Positions 53,437-60,342 of a stretch of DNA of 64,000 bases are shown here, piece after piece. The stretch covers positions 1 through 64,000 of the forward strand of contig CAKZPN010000065.1 of the NCBI GenBank assembly GCA_937139335.1. Reading direction: 5' to 3'. The notes beneath the pieces were generated by a model, which saw only the letters and a list, made by a program, of their open reading frames with translations, had not been told where the DNA came from and did not search any database. The DNA comes from an uncultured Roseicyclus sp. Its GTDB lineage: Bacteria; Pseudomonadota; Alphaproteobacteria; Rhodobacterales; Rhodobacteraceae. The position numbers were made by a program, and so were the translations under genes. Within the stretch, counting starts at the first letter, position 1, and each line of letters opens with the position of its first letter.

Positions 53437-53684
53437 GGTCATCTCCGAAAGACCGGGGGCCCGTGAAGGCCCCACAAAGTTCCAAGGGAGACGTTACCGT
53501 CGCTACGTAACTGCGATGGTTAGGCCGGTGTACCGGATTACCACCCGTGACAGAGGCGCGTGCGTTGGCGTCTATATCGGCGCATATGAGGCCATAGCGG
53601 ACGTGACGCAAGAGTTTTTCCAGCCCTGCCCGCAGATTTTTTCCGGGGCGTTTTCGCGCAGCCCCGGCGTCGTGTTGTCGCGCG
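53437..53684 (-). promoter_or_regulatory. Structured 5' leader of the ODC-type gene, speF-element candidate
   Basis: The 248-base minus-strand leader is unusually long for this compact genome and holds stems such as GTTAC-GTAGCGACG-GTAAC (about 53492-53510) and CCGGT-GT-ACCGG (about 53526-53537). Alphaproteobacterial ornithine decarboxylase genes are known to carry a conserved leader RNA called the speF motif (Rfam), so position and gene context fit. I cannot match the conserved bases from memory, hence the low score. Confidence 0.4.
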
Positions 53685-54548
53685 TCAACGCCCGTGGCTG
53701 CGGTCGTATCCGTTGCGGTCCGGCGGTTGCCATCCGTCGGTCAGCGCACAATCGAAGATCTCGACAAGCAACGGAAAACACGGCGCAATATCCGACGAAT
53801 GCTCGGCCCCGCAATCGCCGCCCGGACAGGCGGACAGCGCGCCCAGCAGGTCGATCTCGGCCAGGAGGTCGATGTGGTCACCGGGCCGCACCGGGCTCGC
53901 CTTCATGAAGTATTGTCCGGTGTCGCGGGTGAAGCCGGTGCACATGAAGACGTTGAGCACGTCGTGCACATGGCCCTCGGCCTCGCGCAGGGGCAAACCC
54001 GTGGCATCGGCCAGCGCGCGGGTCAGGTTGGAATGGCAGCAGTGGTGATACTGGTCGCCGCCCGACAAGAGCGCGTGCGTGTAGGGGTCGCAGCGGGTGC
54101 CGATCACGTCATGCACCGCGCCGCCGAACCCGTCGATGCCGTACCAGTCGAGCGTGTCCCGCACGATGGTCGCCATCGGCCGCAGCGCCGGGAAGCTGGA
54201 CCAGAGCCGGTCGCCGGTCGTGACATGGGTGCCGTGCAGCGCGCGGGTCTTGCCGGAATAGAACCGCTCGGTCAGGTCATCGGCATTCCAGAGGTTCAGG
54301 TCGCCCACCTGCGGCCCCTCGACCGAGGAAATGCGGATCACCTGCCCGGCCATGGCGCGGAAACTGCGCGCCTCGCGCGGCGGGACCAGCACGCTGTCGC
54401 GCAGCACCAGCCCCTCGCGCGCCTGAAACAGCACCGGCTCGGGTGGCTGCGGCAGGGTGTCGGTGGGGTAGCACACCACCGGCGCCACCGCGCGGCGCGC
54501 CTCCGCATCAGGGGGCGGGCGGGTTTCCTTGAGCCTGCGGTTGGCCAT
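53685..54548 (-). CDS. DUF1989 / urea-carboxylase-associated family protein
   Basis: 287 residues. DUF1989 core: GQVIRISSVEGPQVGDLNLWNADDLTERFYSGKTRALHGTHVTTGDRLWS, IVRDTLDWYGIDGFGGAVHDVIGTRCDPYTHALLSGGDQYHHCCHSNLTRAL, INVFMCTGFTRD-like DVLNVFMCTGFTRDTGQYFMKASPVRPGDHIDLLAEIDLLGALSACPGGDCGAEH. These belong to urea carboxylase/allophanate pathways, acting in urea or guanidine assimilation, but no such operon is near. The Cys residues near the end may bind metal. Its 5' end overlaps the 3' end of creD by 41 bases. Confidence 0.88.
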   Translation of the reverse strand: MANRRLKETRPPPDAEARRAVAPVVCYPTDTLPQPPEPVLFQAREGLVLRDSVLVPPREARSFRAMAGQVIRISSVEGPQVGDLNLWNADDLTERFYSGKTRALHGTHVTTGDRLWSSFPALRPMATIVRDTLDWYGIDGFGGAVHDVIGTRCDPYTHALLSGGDQYHHCCHSNLTRALADATGLPLREAEGHVHDVLNVFMCTGFTRDTGQYFMKASPVRPGDHIDLLAEIDLLGALSACPGGDCGAEHSSDIAPCFPLLVEIFDCALTDGWQPPDRNGYDRSHGR

Positions 54549-55920
54549 CTGTCGGCACCTCTGTCTTGCCGCCGCCGAGCCAGGGGCGGCGCGGCCCCTC
54601 GCGCGCGGGGCCGTACCAATCCTCGTTCCGCGTCATATACATCGTCAGCGCGAGGGCAAGGAAGGCCAGCGTCGACCCCGCCAGCAGCGCGTAGTCGGCC
54701 GAACGCAGGATCAGGTAGAGAACACCGTAGGTCACCGCCAGCATGACCCCCAGCACCGCGCTGCGATTGCCGAGCTTCAGGCCCACCGCACCGAACAGGG
54801 TGAGCAGGACCGTCGTCGCCGCCGCCGACAGCGCATAGGCCGGACCAAAGCCGATTTGTTCGGCGTAGGACACCATCAGCAGCACGAAGATCGACTGCGC
54901 CAGCCCGATCAGGATGTATTGCACCGGGTGGGTGGGGCTGCCCGAGCGCCCCTCGATCAGCAGCACGGTCAGAAAGGTCAGCGCGATGAACAGGATGCCG
55001 TAGCGCGCGGCGCGGTAGGCCTGGCTGTAGAAATCATTGGGCTGGAAGAACCGCACCCCGAAGGCGGAGTTCTGTCGCGCGATGCCGTCGAAATCCTCGC
55101 GCGCGGCCTGCGGCAGCGGGCGGGCGAGGTGCGGGATGGTCCAACTGGCCTCGAACCCGTCCTCGGTAATGGCGGAGGCGTCGGGCAGGAAGGCCCCGAA
55201 AAAGCTCGGGTGCGGCCAGTCGCTCGTCATGGTGACCACCGTGGTGCGACCCATCGGCGTGGCGGCAAGGTCGGTCGCGCCGTTGAAGCCCAGCGTCAGG
55301 GAAAAATCGCCCGCATCGCGCGGATCGCCCAGCGCGGCGGTCACACCGGCAACCCCGTCGGCGCGCGGTTCCAGCGGCACGTCGCGTCCGTCGACGCTCA
55401 GCGCCGTGTCGCCGCGCAGGGCGCGGTTCTCGGTAACGCTGAAGCGCAGGAAGGCCTGGTCCCACAGCAGGGTCTCCCCCTCGCCCATCAGGCCCGCGGC
55501 GGCGTCGGTGTCGAAATCAAACCCGGCCTCGGCCTCGCCGGTGTAGACGGTGACATCGAAGATCCCCCGGCTGCGCATCTGCGTCGCGGTGGCGATGTCG
55601 AGGTCGAAGCGTTGCGGCAGCAGGTAGACGGGCGACCTCGGCCGGATCTCGGTCCGCGTGCGCGGCTCCTGCCGGACCTGCCCGGTCGCGGGATCGGTGA
55701 CGGAGACGGTGTCGGTGAAGGTCACCGGGCCCTCGACGGGAATGATCAGCATCGGGCCGGAGAACAGCTGGCTCCCTCCCCACTCCGCGCCCACCTCGCG
55801 CACCGCCTGACGGCTGAATTCGGCCCGGTCGTTGATCACGGCAGAGACGAAGAACAGCGGGATGAACATCAACAGGGCAAGCAGGCCCACGATGAGAAAC
55901 CGGGTGCCGATGGCGCGCAT
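54508..55920 (-). CDS. creD: Cell envelope integrity protein CreD
   Basis: 470 residues. N-terminal helix (FLIVGLLALLMFIPLFFVSAVI), a large periplasmic domain (VSVTDPATGQVRQEPRTRTEIRPRSPVYLLPQRFDLDIAT; FSLTLGFNGATDL; SWTIPHLARPLP) and then about six C-terminal helices (YRAARYGILFIALTFLTVLLIEG, PTHPVQYILIGLAQSIFVLLMVSYAEQIGF) as in CreD. The HPVQYILIGLA segment is characteristic. In E. coli CreD is controlled by CreBC; no such regulators are seen here. Cytoplasmic C-terminus is long and hydrophilic (KTEVPTDGQPQAQGNPPAP). The gene is followed by an overlapping DUF1989 gene. Confidence 0.92.
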   Translation of the reverse strand: MRAIGTRFLIVGLLALLMFIPLFFVSAVINDRAEFSRQAVREVGAEWGGSQLFSGPMLIIPVEGPVTFTDTVSVTDPATGQVRQEPRTRTEIRPRSPVYLLPQRFDLDIATATQMRSRGIFDVTVYTGEAEAGFDFDTDAAAGLMGEGETLLWDQAFLRFSVTENRALRGDTALSVDGRDVPLEPRADGVAGVTAALGDPRDAGDFSLTLGFNGATDLAATPMGRTTVVTMTSDWPHPSFFGAFLPDASAITEDGFEASWTIPHLARPLPQAAREDFDGIARQNSAFGVRFFQPNDFYSQAYRAARYGILFIALTFLTVLLIEGRSGSPTHPVQYILIGLAQSIFVLLMVSYAEQIGFGPAYALSAAATTVLLTLFGAVGLKLGNRSAVLGVMLAVTYGVLYLILRSADYALLAGSTLAFLALALTMYMTRNEDWYGPAREGPRRPWLGGGKTEVPTDGQPQAQGNPPAP

Positions 55921-56100
55921 GAATAGGCCTTTCGCGGATGTGCCGACCCTTTCAGTGGCTCCGAACGGAGCATGACGCAAGGCGGGAAATCCGCCAGCGG
56001 GACACCCTCTTTGCTCGCCTGCACAGACCCGGTGCGGTAGCGGAGGATTGCGGAGCTGTGCGGACCATCCTTTATTTACCCAAGAACAGAGGAAACCGCC

Positions 56101-56589
56101 ATGACCACACCCTACACCGCCCCCGCGGGCACCCGCATCGGCCATGTCCACCTGAAGGTCTCGGACCTGGAGCGATCGGTCGCCTTCTACCGCGACGTGC
56201 TCGGGCTCGAGGTGATGGTGCAATACGGCACGCAGGCTGCCTTCCTGTCGGCCGGCGGCTACCACCACCACCTCGGCCTGAACACCTGGGAGAGCAAGGG
56301 CGGCCCGCGCCCGGCGCGCAATGCGGTGGGGCTCTATCACACCGCGTTCCTGTTCCCCGAGCGCGCGGACCTCGCCCGCGCCTTCCGGCGGGTGGTGGAC
56401 GCCGGGGTGCAGATCGAGGGCGCTGCCGACCATGGCGTGTCCGAGGCGATCTACCTATCCGACCCCGACGGCAACGGCATCGAGCTTTACCGCGACCGCC
56501 CGCAGGAGGACTGGCCGCGCGACGCGGAGGGGCAGTTGCGGATGGTGAACGAGCGGCTCGACCTCGAGGCGCTGCTGACGCTGGCGTGA
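56101..56589 (+). CDS. VOC family protein (glyoxalase/extradiol-dioxygenase fold)
   Basis: 162 residues. TRIGHVHLKVSDLERSVAFYRDVLGLEVMVQYG, GGYHHHLGLNTWESKGG, VGLYHTAFLFPERADLARAFRRVVDAG and EAIYLSDPDGNGIELYRDRPQEDW show the VOC fold with the metal ligands His (VHLKV), His (YHTAF) and Glu (GIELY). Resembles catechol 2,3-dioxygenase-type (BphC-like) small proteins; the substrate is unknown. Monocistronic, with AGAGGAAACCGCC before the ATG. Confidence 0.9.
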   Translation: MTTPYTAPAGTRIGHVHLKVSDLERSVAFYRDVLGLEVMVQYGTQAAFLSAGGYHHHLGLNTWESKGGPRPARNAVGLYHTAFLFPERADLARAFRRVVDAGVQIEGAADHGVSEAIYLSDPDGNGIELYRDRPQEDWPRDAEGQLRMVNERLDLEALLTLA

Positions 56590-56699
56590 TGCCCCTGCAA
56601 TTTCGCACAGAGGTCGGTGCGCGCCTTGAATTGACGCGCAGCAATGCGAAGATGTAGACGGTCTGCGCGACCTGTGATCGCAGATCGAAGGAGCATCTC

Positions 56700-56918
56700 A
56701 TGACCAGCAATCCGCACCAACGGGCCCTGTGCCCGAACGATCAGGGCACGCCGGTGGTCACCTCGCCCGCTTCGGCGGGTGCCAAGGGTCAGGCCGCCCA
56801 GCCCTGCCGGGCGTCCCGGCGCGATGCAACCGCCCGCCACAAACCCGGCCAGAGCCCGGCGCTCCACGGCGTCTCCATGGACTATCAGCAAGGGTTCTTC
56901 TCTGGACCTTCCAGCTGA
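56700..56918 (+). CDS. 72-residue ORF upstream of the class IV aminotransferase (small protein or translational leader)
   Basis: AAGGAG (56688-56693) with six-base spacing precedes the ATG, so translation is likely. The product is hydrophilic, Ala/Ser/Arg/Pro-rich and without a known domain; GC-rich third positions suggest real coding. It stops at 56918, 11 bases before a hairpin that hides the next ribosome-binding site. It carries no excess of Ile, Leu or Val codons, so it is not a classic attenuation peptide. A role as a coupling ORF is inferred; a stand-alone function is also possible. Confidence 0.5.
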   Translation: MTSNPHQRALCPNDQGTPVVTSPASAGAKGQAAQPCRASRRDATARHKPGQSPALHGVSMDYQQGFFSGPSS

Positions 56919-56928
56919 CTTGGCCTTA

Positions 56929-56959
56929 CGCTCTCCCCCGCCCTTGTCGGAGGAGAGCG
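56929..56959 (+). promoter_or_regulatory. Hairpin sequestering the ribosome-binding site of the aminotransferase gene
   Basis: CGCTCTCC (56929-56936) pairs exactly with GGAGAGCG (56952-56959), loop 15 bases. The AGGAGAG ribosome-binding site is inside the 3' arm, 2-8 bases before the ATG at 56962. A ribosome ending the upstream ORF at 56918 would cover the 5' arm and open the site. Confidence 0.6.
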
Positions 56960-56961
56960 CG

Positions 56962-57828
56962 ATGGCCGTCGGAACCAACATCAAGACCTATTTCCAGGGC
57001 GCGTGGCATGACGGGAACGTTCCGATCATGTCCGCGGCCGACCATGGAGCGTGGCTCGGCACCACGGTCTTCGACGGCGCGCGCTATGTCGACGGGTTGG
57101 CGCCCGACCTTCTGGCCCATTGCGAGCGCGTGGTGCGGTCTGCCAAGGCCTTGATGCTACATCCGAAACAGACCGGGCAGGAGATCTTCGAGATCGCCTG
57201 GGAGGGGCTGAAACTCTATCCGAAGGGCACCCCCGTCTACGTCCGCCCGATGCTCTGGGGCATCGACGGCGGCGCCTACGGCATCCTGCCCGCCGAGACC
57301 GAGGCCGGGTTCTGCATCTGTCTGGAAGAAGTGCCGATGGCCGCACCCGAGGCCGGCGTGCGCCTGACCACGACGCGGTTTCACCGCCCGATCCTGACCG
57401 ATGCGGTCTGCGACGCCAAGGCCGGGTGCCTCTACCCCAACAACGCGCGGATGCTGGCCGAGGCCAAGGCCAAGGGCTACGACAACGCGCTGGTGCTCGA
57501 CGCGCTCGGCAACGTGGCGGAGTCAGCGACGGCCAATGTCTTCATGGTCCGCGACGGCGTGGTGTTCACCCCGATCCCGAACGGCACCTTCCTCAACGGC
57601 ATCACGCGCCAGCGCCACATCGTCAACCTGCGGGCCGACGGGACCGAAGTGGTCGAGACGGTGCTGGGCTTCCAGGATTTCCGAGAGGCCGACGAAGTAT
57701 TCCTGTCCGGCAACCTCAACAAGGTGACGCCGGTGCTGGAATTCGACGGCACGCATTACCAGCACGGCCCGGTGACGAGCCGCGTCCGTCAGCTCTACTG
57801 GGACTGGGCGCAGAGCGACGCTGCCTGA
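56962..57828 (+). CDS. Class IV PLP aminotransferase (branched-chain aminotransferase type)
   Basis: 288 residues. ADHGAWLGTTVFDGARYVDGLAPDLLAHCERVVRSAKALM near the N-terminus, PVYVRPMLWGIDGGAYG, PILTDAVCDAKAGCLYPNNARMLAEAKAKGYDNALVLDALGNVAESATANVF with the PLP Lys region (CDAKAGCLYPNN), and VFLSGNLNKVTPV. Class IV fold; closest in feel to the branched-chain/D-amino-acid aminotransferase group common in Rhodobacterales. Ribosome-binding site is inside a hairpin, and a small ORF with a strong site lies directly upstream, so expression is likely translationally coupled. Confidence 0.88.
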   Translation: MAVGTNIKTYFQGAWHDGNVPIMSAADHGAWLGTTVFDGARYVDGLAPDLLAHCERVVRSAKALMLHPKQTGQEIFEIAWEGLKLYPKGTPVYVRPMLWGIDGGAYGILPAETEAGFCICLEEVPMAAPEAGVRLTTTRFHRPILTDAVCDAKAGCLYPNNARMLAEAKAKGYDNALVLDALGNVAESATANVFMVRDGVVFTPIPNGTFLNGITRQRHIVNLRADGTEVVETVLGFQDFREADEVFLSGNLNKVTPVLEFDGTHYQHGPVTSRVRQLYWDWAQSDAA

Positions 57829-57888
57829 CGCCTCGGGCATGGACAGGGGTGCGCGCAGGCTGCATTCTGCCCTTCCGGAGGGACCCCG

Positions 57889-58344
57889 ATGCGCAAGTTT
57901 CTTGTCGTCCTCGACGACACCCGCGAATGCCTGAACGCGATGCGGTTCGCCGCGATGCGCGCGGCCCACACGCAGGCCGGGGTGGAGATCCTGTCGGTGA
58001 TCCCGCCCGACGAGTTCAACCACTGGATCGGCGTGGCCGAGGTCATGCGTGCCGAGGCCCGCGAGCGGATCGAGGCGCATTTCAACGTCTTCGCGAAATG
58101 GATGCGGGACCGGCAGGGCGTCGACCCCACACTGGTGATCCGCGAAGGCCAGCCGGTCGAGGAAATCCTCGCCCATATCCGCGAGGCGCCCGAGATCGGG
58201 GTGCTGGTGCTAGGCGCGGGCTCGGGCAAGGGCGGGCCGGGGCCGCTGGTGACGGCAATGGTCCGGCAGGCCGGCACGCTGCCGGTGCCGATCACGGTCG
58301 TTCCTGTGGAGCTGAGCAAGGAACAGCTCGAAAGCATCACCTGA
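57889..58344 (+). CDS. Universal stress protein family
   Basis: 151 residues. MRKFLVVLDDTRECLNAMRFAAMRAAHTQAGVEILSVI at the N-terminus is the Usp strand-helix start, and IGVLVLGAGSGKGGPGPLVTAMVRQAGTLPVPITVVP is the ATP-binding loop (G-x-G-x-G-x9-G) near the C-terminus. The pattern and length are those of an ATP-binding UspA-type protein. Function in stress response unspecified. GGAGGG precedes the ATG. Separate from the nfuA unit by 178 bases that contain its iron-box promoter. Confidence 0.88.
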   Translation: MRKFLVVLDDTRECLNAMRFAAMRAAHTQAGVEILSVIPPDEFNHWIGVAEVMRAEARERIEAHFNVFAKWMRDRQGVDPTLVIREGQPVEEILAHIREAPEIGVLVLGAGSGKGGPGPLVTAMVRQAGTLPVPITVVPVELSKEQLESIT

Positions 58345-58447
58345 TCGGGGCCGCCGCTGCCGATACATCAGGCATATTGCCACTCCGGCTTGAACTGGCG
58401 CCGTCGTCACCCGCGACCCGTGTGCGGTCAGGGGCGCGGCAGCACAG

Positions 58448-58464
58448 TTTAGAACCGTTCCAAA
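58448..58464. promoter_or_regulatory. Near-perfect palindrome resembling the Rhodobacterales iron-Rhodo-box (IscR-type) upstream of nfuA
   Basis: TTTAGAAC-C-GTTCCAAA: an 8-base inverted repeat with one mismatch around a central C, AT-rich in a GC-rich setting. It ends 2 bases upstream of the -35 hexamer of nfuA. Comparative genomics of alphaproteobacteria described such an 'iron-Rhodo-box' before iron-sulfur and iron-uptake genes, proposed as an IscR target; my recall of the consensus is approximate. Confidence 0.65.
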
Positions 58465-58466
58465 TA

Positions 58467-58495
58467 TTGACTTCGCCGGCCCGCAGGCGCATATC
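58467..58495 (+). promoter_or_regulatory. Promoter of nfuA-tsaB-rimI
   Basis: TTGACT (58467-58472), 17-base spacer, CATATC (58490-58495). The -35 differs from consensus at one base. The operator-like palindrome at 58448-58464 adjoins it, so a regulator bound there could repress or activate. Confidence 0.6.
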
Positions 58496-58522
58496 TGACG
58501 AAACCGATAAGGATCGTGCCCC

Positions 58523-59086
58523 ATGTTCATCCAGACCGAATCCACGCCGAACCCGGCGACGCTGAAATTCCTGCCTGGCCAGACCGTGCTGGACATGGGC
58601 ACGGCCGACTTCCCCACCGCCGAGGCGGCGCAGAAATCCCCGCTCGCGCGCGGGATCTTCGCGGTCGGCGGCGTCTCGGGCGTGTTCTTCGGCAGCGATT
58701 TCGTGACCGTGACCAAGGACGAGTCGATCGCGTGGGAACACGTGAAGCCTGCCATCCTCGGCGCGATCATGGAGCATTTCCAGTCCGGCGCGCCGGTGAT
58801 GGAGGGCGAGAACACCGCTGCCGGCGGCCACGCCGACCATAGCGGCGAGGATTCCGAGATCGTGGGCCAGATCAAGTCCTTGCTCGACACCCGCGTGCGG
58901 CCCGCCGTGGCGCAGGATGGTGGCGACATCACCTTCCACGGCTTCGACCGCGGCGTGGTCTACCTGCACATGCAGGGCGCCTGCGCAGGATGCCCGTCCT
59001 CGACCCTGACGCTGAAGATGGGGATCGAGAACCTGCTCAGGCACTACATCCCCGAGGTTCTCGAGGTGCGCCCTGTCAACGTCTGA
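58523..59086 (+). CDS. nfuA: NfuA/NifU-like iron-sulfur carrier protein
   Basis: 187 residues. Nfu N-terminal domain (MFIQTESTPNPATLKFLPGQTV; ARGIFAVGGVSGVFFGSDFVTVTK) and C-terminal NifU domain with the cluster-binding CAGCPSS (C-x-x-C) near residue 154 (HMQGACAGCPSSTLTLKMGIENLLRHYIPEV). Carries a 4Fe-4S cluster to target apoproteins. An iron-box palindrome and a good promoter lie upstream; AAGGAT precedes the ATG. Its stop overlaps the tsaB start, so nfuA, tsaB and rimI form an operon. Confidence 0.95.
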   Translation: MFIQTESTPNPATLKFLPGQTVLDMGTADFPTAEAAQKSPLARGIFAVGGVSGVFFGSDFVTVTKDESIAWEHVKPAILGAIMEHFQSGAPVMEGENTAAGGHADHSGEDSEIVGQIKSLLDTRVRPAVAQDGGDITFHGFDRGVVYLHMQGACAGCPSSTLTLKMGIENLLRHYIPEVLEVRPVNV

Positions 59087-59735
59087 GCCCCTGATCCTCG
59101 GCTTCGACACATCGGCCGCGCATTGCGCGGCCGCTTTGCTGTCGGGCGACCGGGTTCTTGCCGAGGCGTTCGAGGCAATGGGCAAGGGTCAGGCCGAACG
59201 GCTGATGCCGCTGATCGCCGAGGTGATGGCGGCAGGCGGTGCGGCGCTGTCAGACCTCGACGCGATCGGCGTAGGCACCGGCCCCGGCAACTTCACCGGC
59301 ATCCGCATCTCGGTCTCCGCCGCGCGCGGGTTGGCGCTGGCGCTGGACGTGCCGGCGGTGGGGGTGACGAGCCTGGAGGCGCTGGCGCTCGGGGCCCCGC
59401 GCCCGCTGCTCACGGCGGTGGATGCACGGCGGGAGCAACTTTATCTCCAACGCTTCGCGGAGGGGAACGAGCGCGGGCCCGCGATGGTCTCGCTGGACGC
59501 TCTCGACGGATGGGAGATGCCGGGCCTCACCGTCGCCGGCGACCGTGCCGAAGAGCTTGCCGCGCGGCTTGGCGCCACGACCTTCGATGCCGCACCCTCC
59601 CCCGCCCCTGCCATCGCGCACATCGCCGCCATCCGCTTCCGCGACCCCGCCCTGCCCCGCCCCGCGCCGCTCTACCTGCGTGCGGCCGATGCCGCCCCGG
59701 CGCGCGATGCAGGCCTGGTGATGCTGCCGCGATGA
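59073..59735 (+). CDS. tsaB: tRNA threonylcarbamoyladenosine biosynthesis protein TsaB
   Basis: About 220 residues. Partner of TsaD in the t6A37 tRNA modification. The N-terminus PLILGFDTSAAHCAAALLSGDRVLAEA is the ASKHA strand-loop with Asp-Thr-Ser, and IGVGTGPGNFTGIRISVSAARGLALALDVPAVGVTSLEALA is the family hallmark. To keep this N-terminus there is no ATG, GTG or TTG in frame; the only in-frame candidate starts are CTG at 59073 (LSTSEPLILG, with GAGGTG about 5 bases upstream) and CTG 59091. A TTG at 59136 would remove the conserved Asp-Thr-Ser loop. CTG 59073 is preferred. Overlaps nfuA by 14 bases and rimI by ATGA. Confidence 0.9.
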   Translation: MSTSEPLILGFDTSAAHCAAALLSGDRVLAEAFEAMGKGQAERLMPLIAEVMAAGGAALSDLDAIGVGTGPGNFTGIRISVSAARGLALALDVPAVGVTSLEALALGAPRPLLTAVDARREQLYLQRFAEGNERGPAMVSLDALDGWEMPGLTVAGDRAEELAARLGATTFDAAPSPAPAIAHIAAIRFRDPALPRPAPLYLRAADAAPARDAGLVMLPR

Positions 59736-60181
59736 CCCCTGCGCGGATGGCCGAGATCCACGCCGCGGCCTTTGCCGGGCAGGACCGGGCCTGGCCCGAG
59801 GCCGAGCTTGCGGCGATGCTGTCGCGCCCGGTGATCCATGCCGTTGCGCAAGGAGCGCAAGGCTTCGCGCTGTTGCAGATCCTGCCGCCCGAGGCCGAGA
59901 TCGTGACCCTCGCCATCGACCCGACTGCGCAGGGACAGGGGCTTGGCACCGCCCTTCTGCAGCGCGCGTTGCGCATGGCGGCAGAGGCCGGGGCGACGAC
60001 GATGTTCCTCGAAGTCGCCGCCGACAACGCCCCCGCCCGCGCGCTCTACGCCCGCGCCGGGTTTGCCGAGGCGGGGCGGCGCGCCGGATACTACGCGCGC
60101 CCCGGCGACACAGCCGTCGACGCCCTTGTCCTGAGCCGCGCGCTCGGTGCAGCGAAAACCGGCAAGCCCTTCAAAAGCTGA
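59732..60181 (+). CDS. rimI: Ribosomal-protein-alanine N-acetyltransferase RimI-like (GNAT)
   Basis: 149 residues. GNAT fold: IHAAAFAGQDRAWPEAELAAMLSR near the N-terminus, EAEIVTLAIDPTAQGQGLGTALLQRALRMAAEAGATTMFLEVAADNAPARALYARAGFAEAGRRAGYY with the acetyl-CoA loop GQGLGTAL. tsaB-rimI is the standard arrangement (rimI after tsaB). ATG overlaps the tsaB stop (ATGA). Cytoplasmic. The substrate could be S18 or another protein N-terminus. Confidence 0.92.
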   Translation: MTPARMAEIHAAAFAGQDRAWPEAELAAMLSRPVIHAVAQGAQGFALLQILPPEAEIVTLAIDPTAQGQGLGTALLQRALRMAAEAGATTMFLEVAADNAPARALYARAGFAEAGRRAGYYARPGDTAVDALVLSRALGAAKTGKPFKS

Positions 60182-60342
60182 CCCCGCGGCAGCCTGACGC
60201 GCTGATGGAAATAACAGAATCCGGTTGACCCTGCGCGCGGCCTTTGCCCTTATTCCCGACGAGGGATCGTTCAGATCTTGACCAAGACGGGACCGCAGCC
60301 GAAAGAACGCGCCGCGGCCCGATCCAACCGGGAGTTTGCACC

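Noticed and set aside
53357..53611. An 84-codon minus-strand ORF beginning in the ODC leader and running into the gene
   Set aside because: Out of frame with the decarboxylase, no ribosome-binding site and no known domain; more likely leader RNA than protein.
56700..56918. Branched-chain-amino-acid attenuation peptide before the aminotransferase
   Set aside because: The 72-codon ORF lacks a run of Ile, Leu or Val codons, so classic attenuation is not supported; the translational-coupling reading is kept instead.
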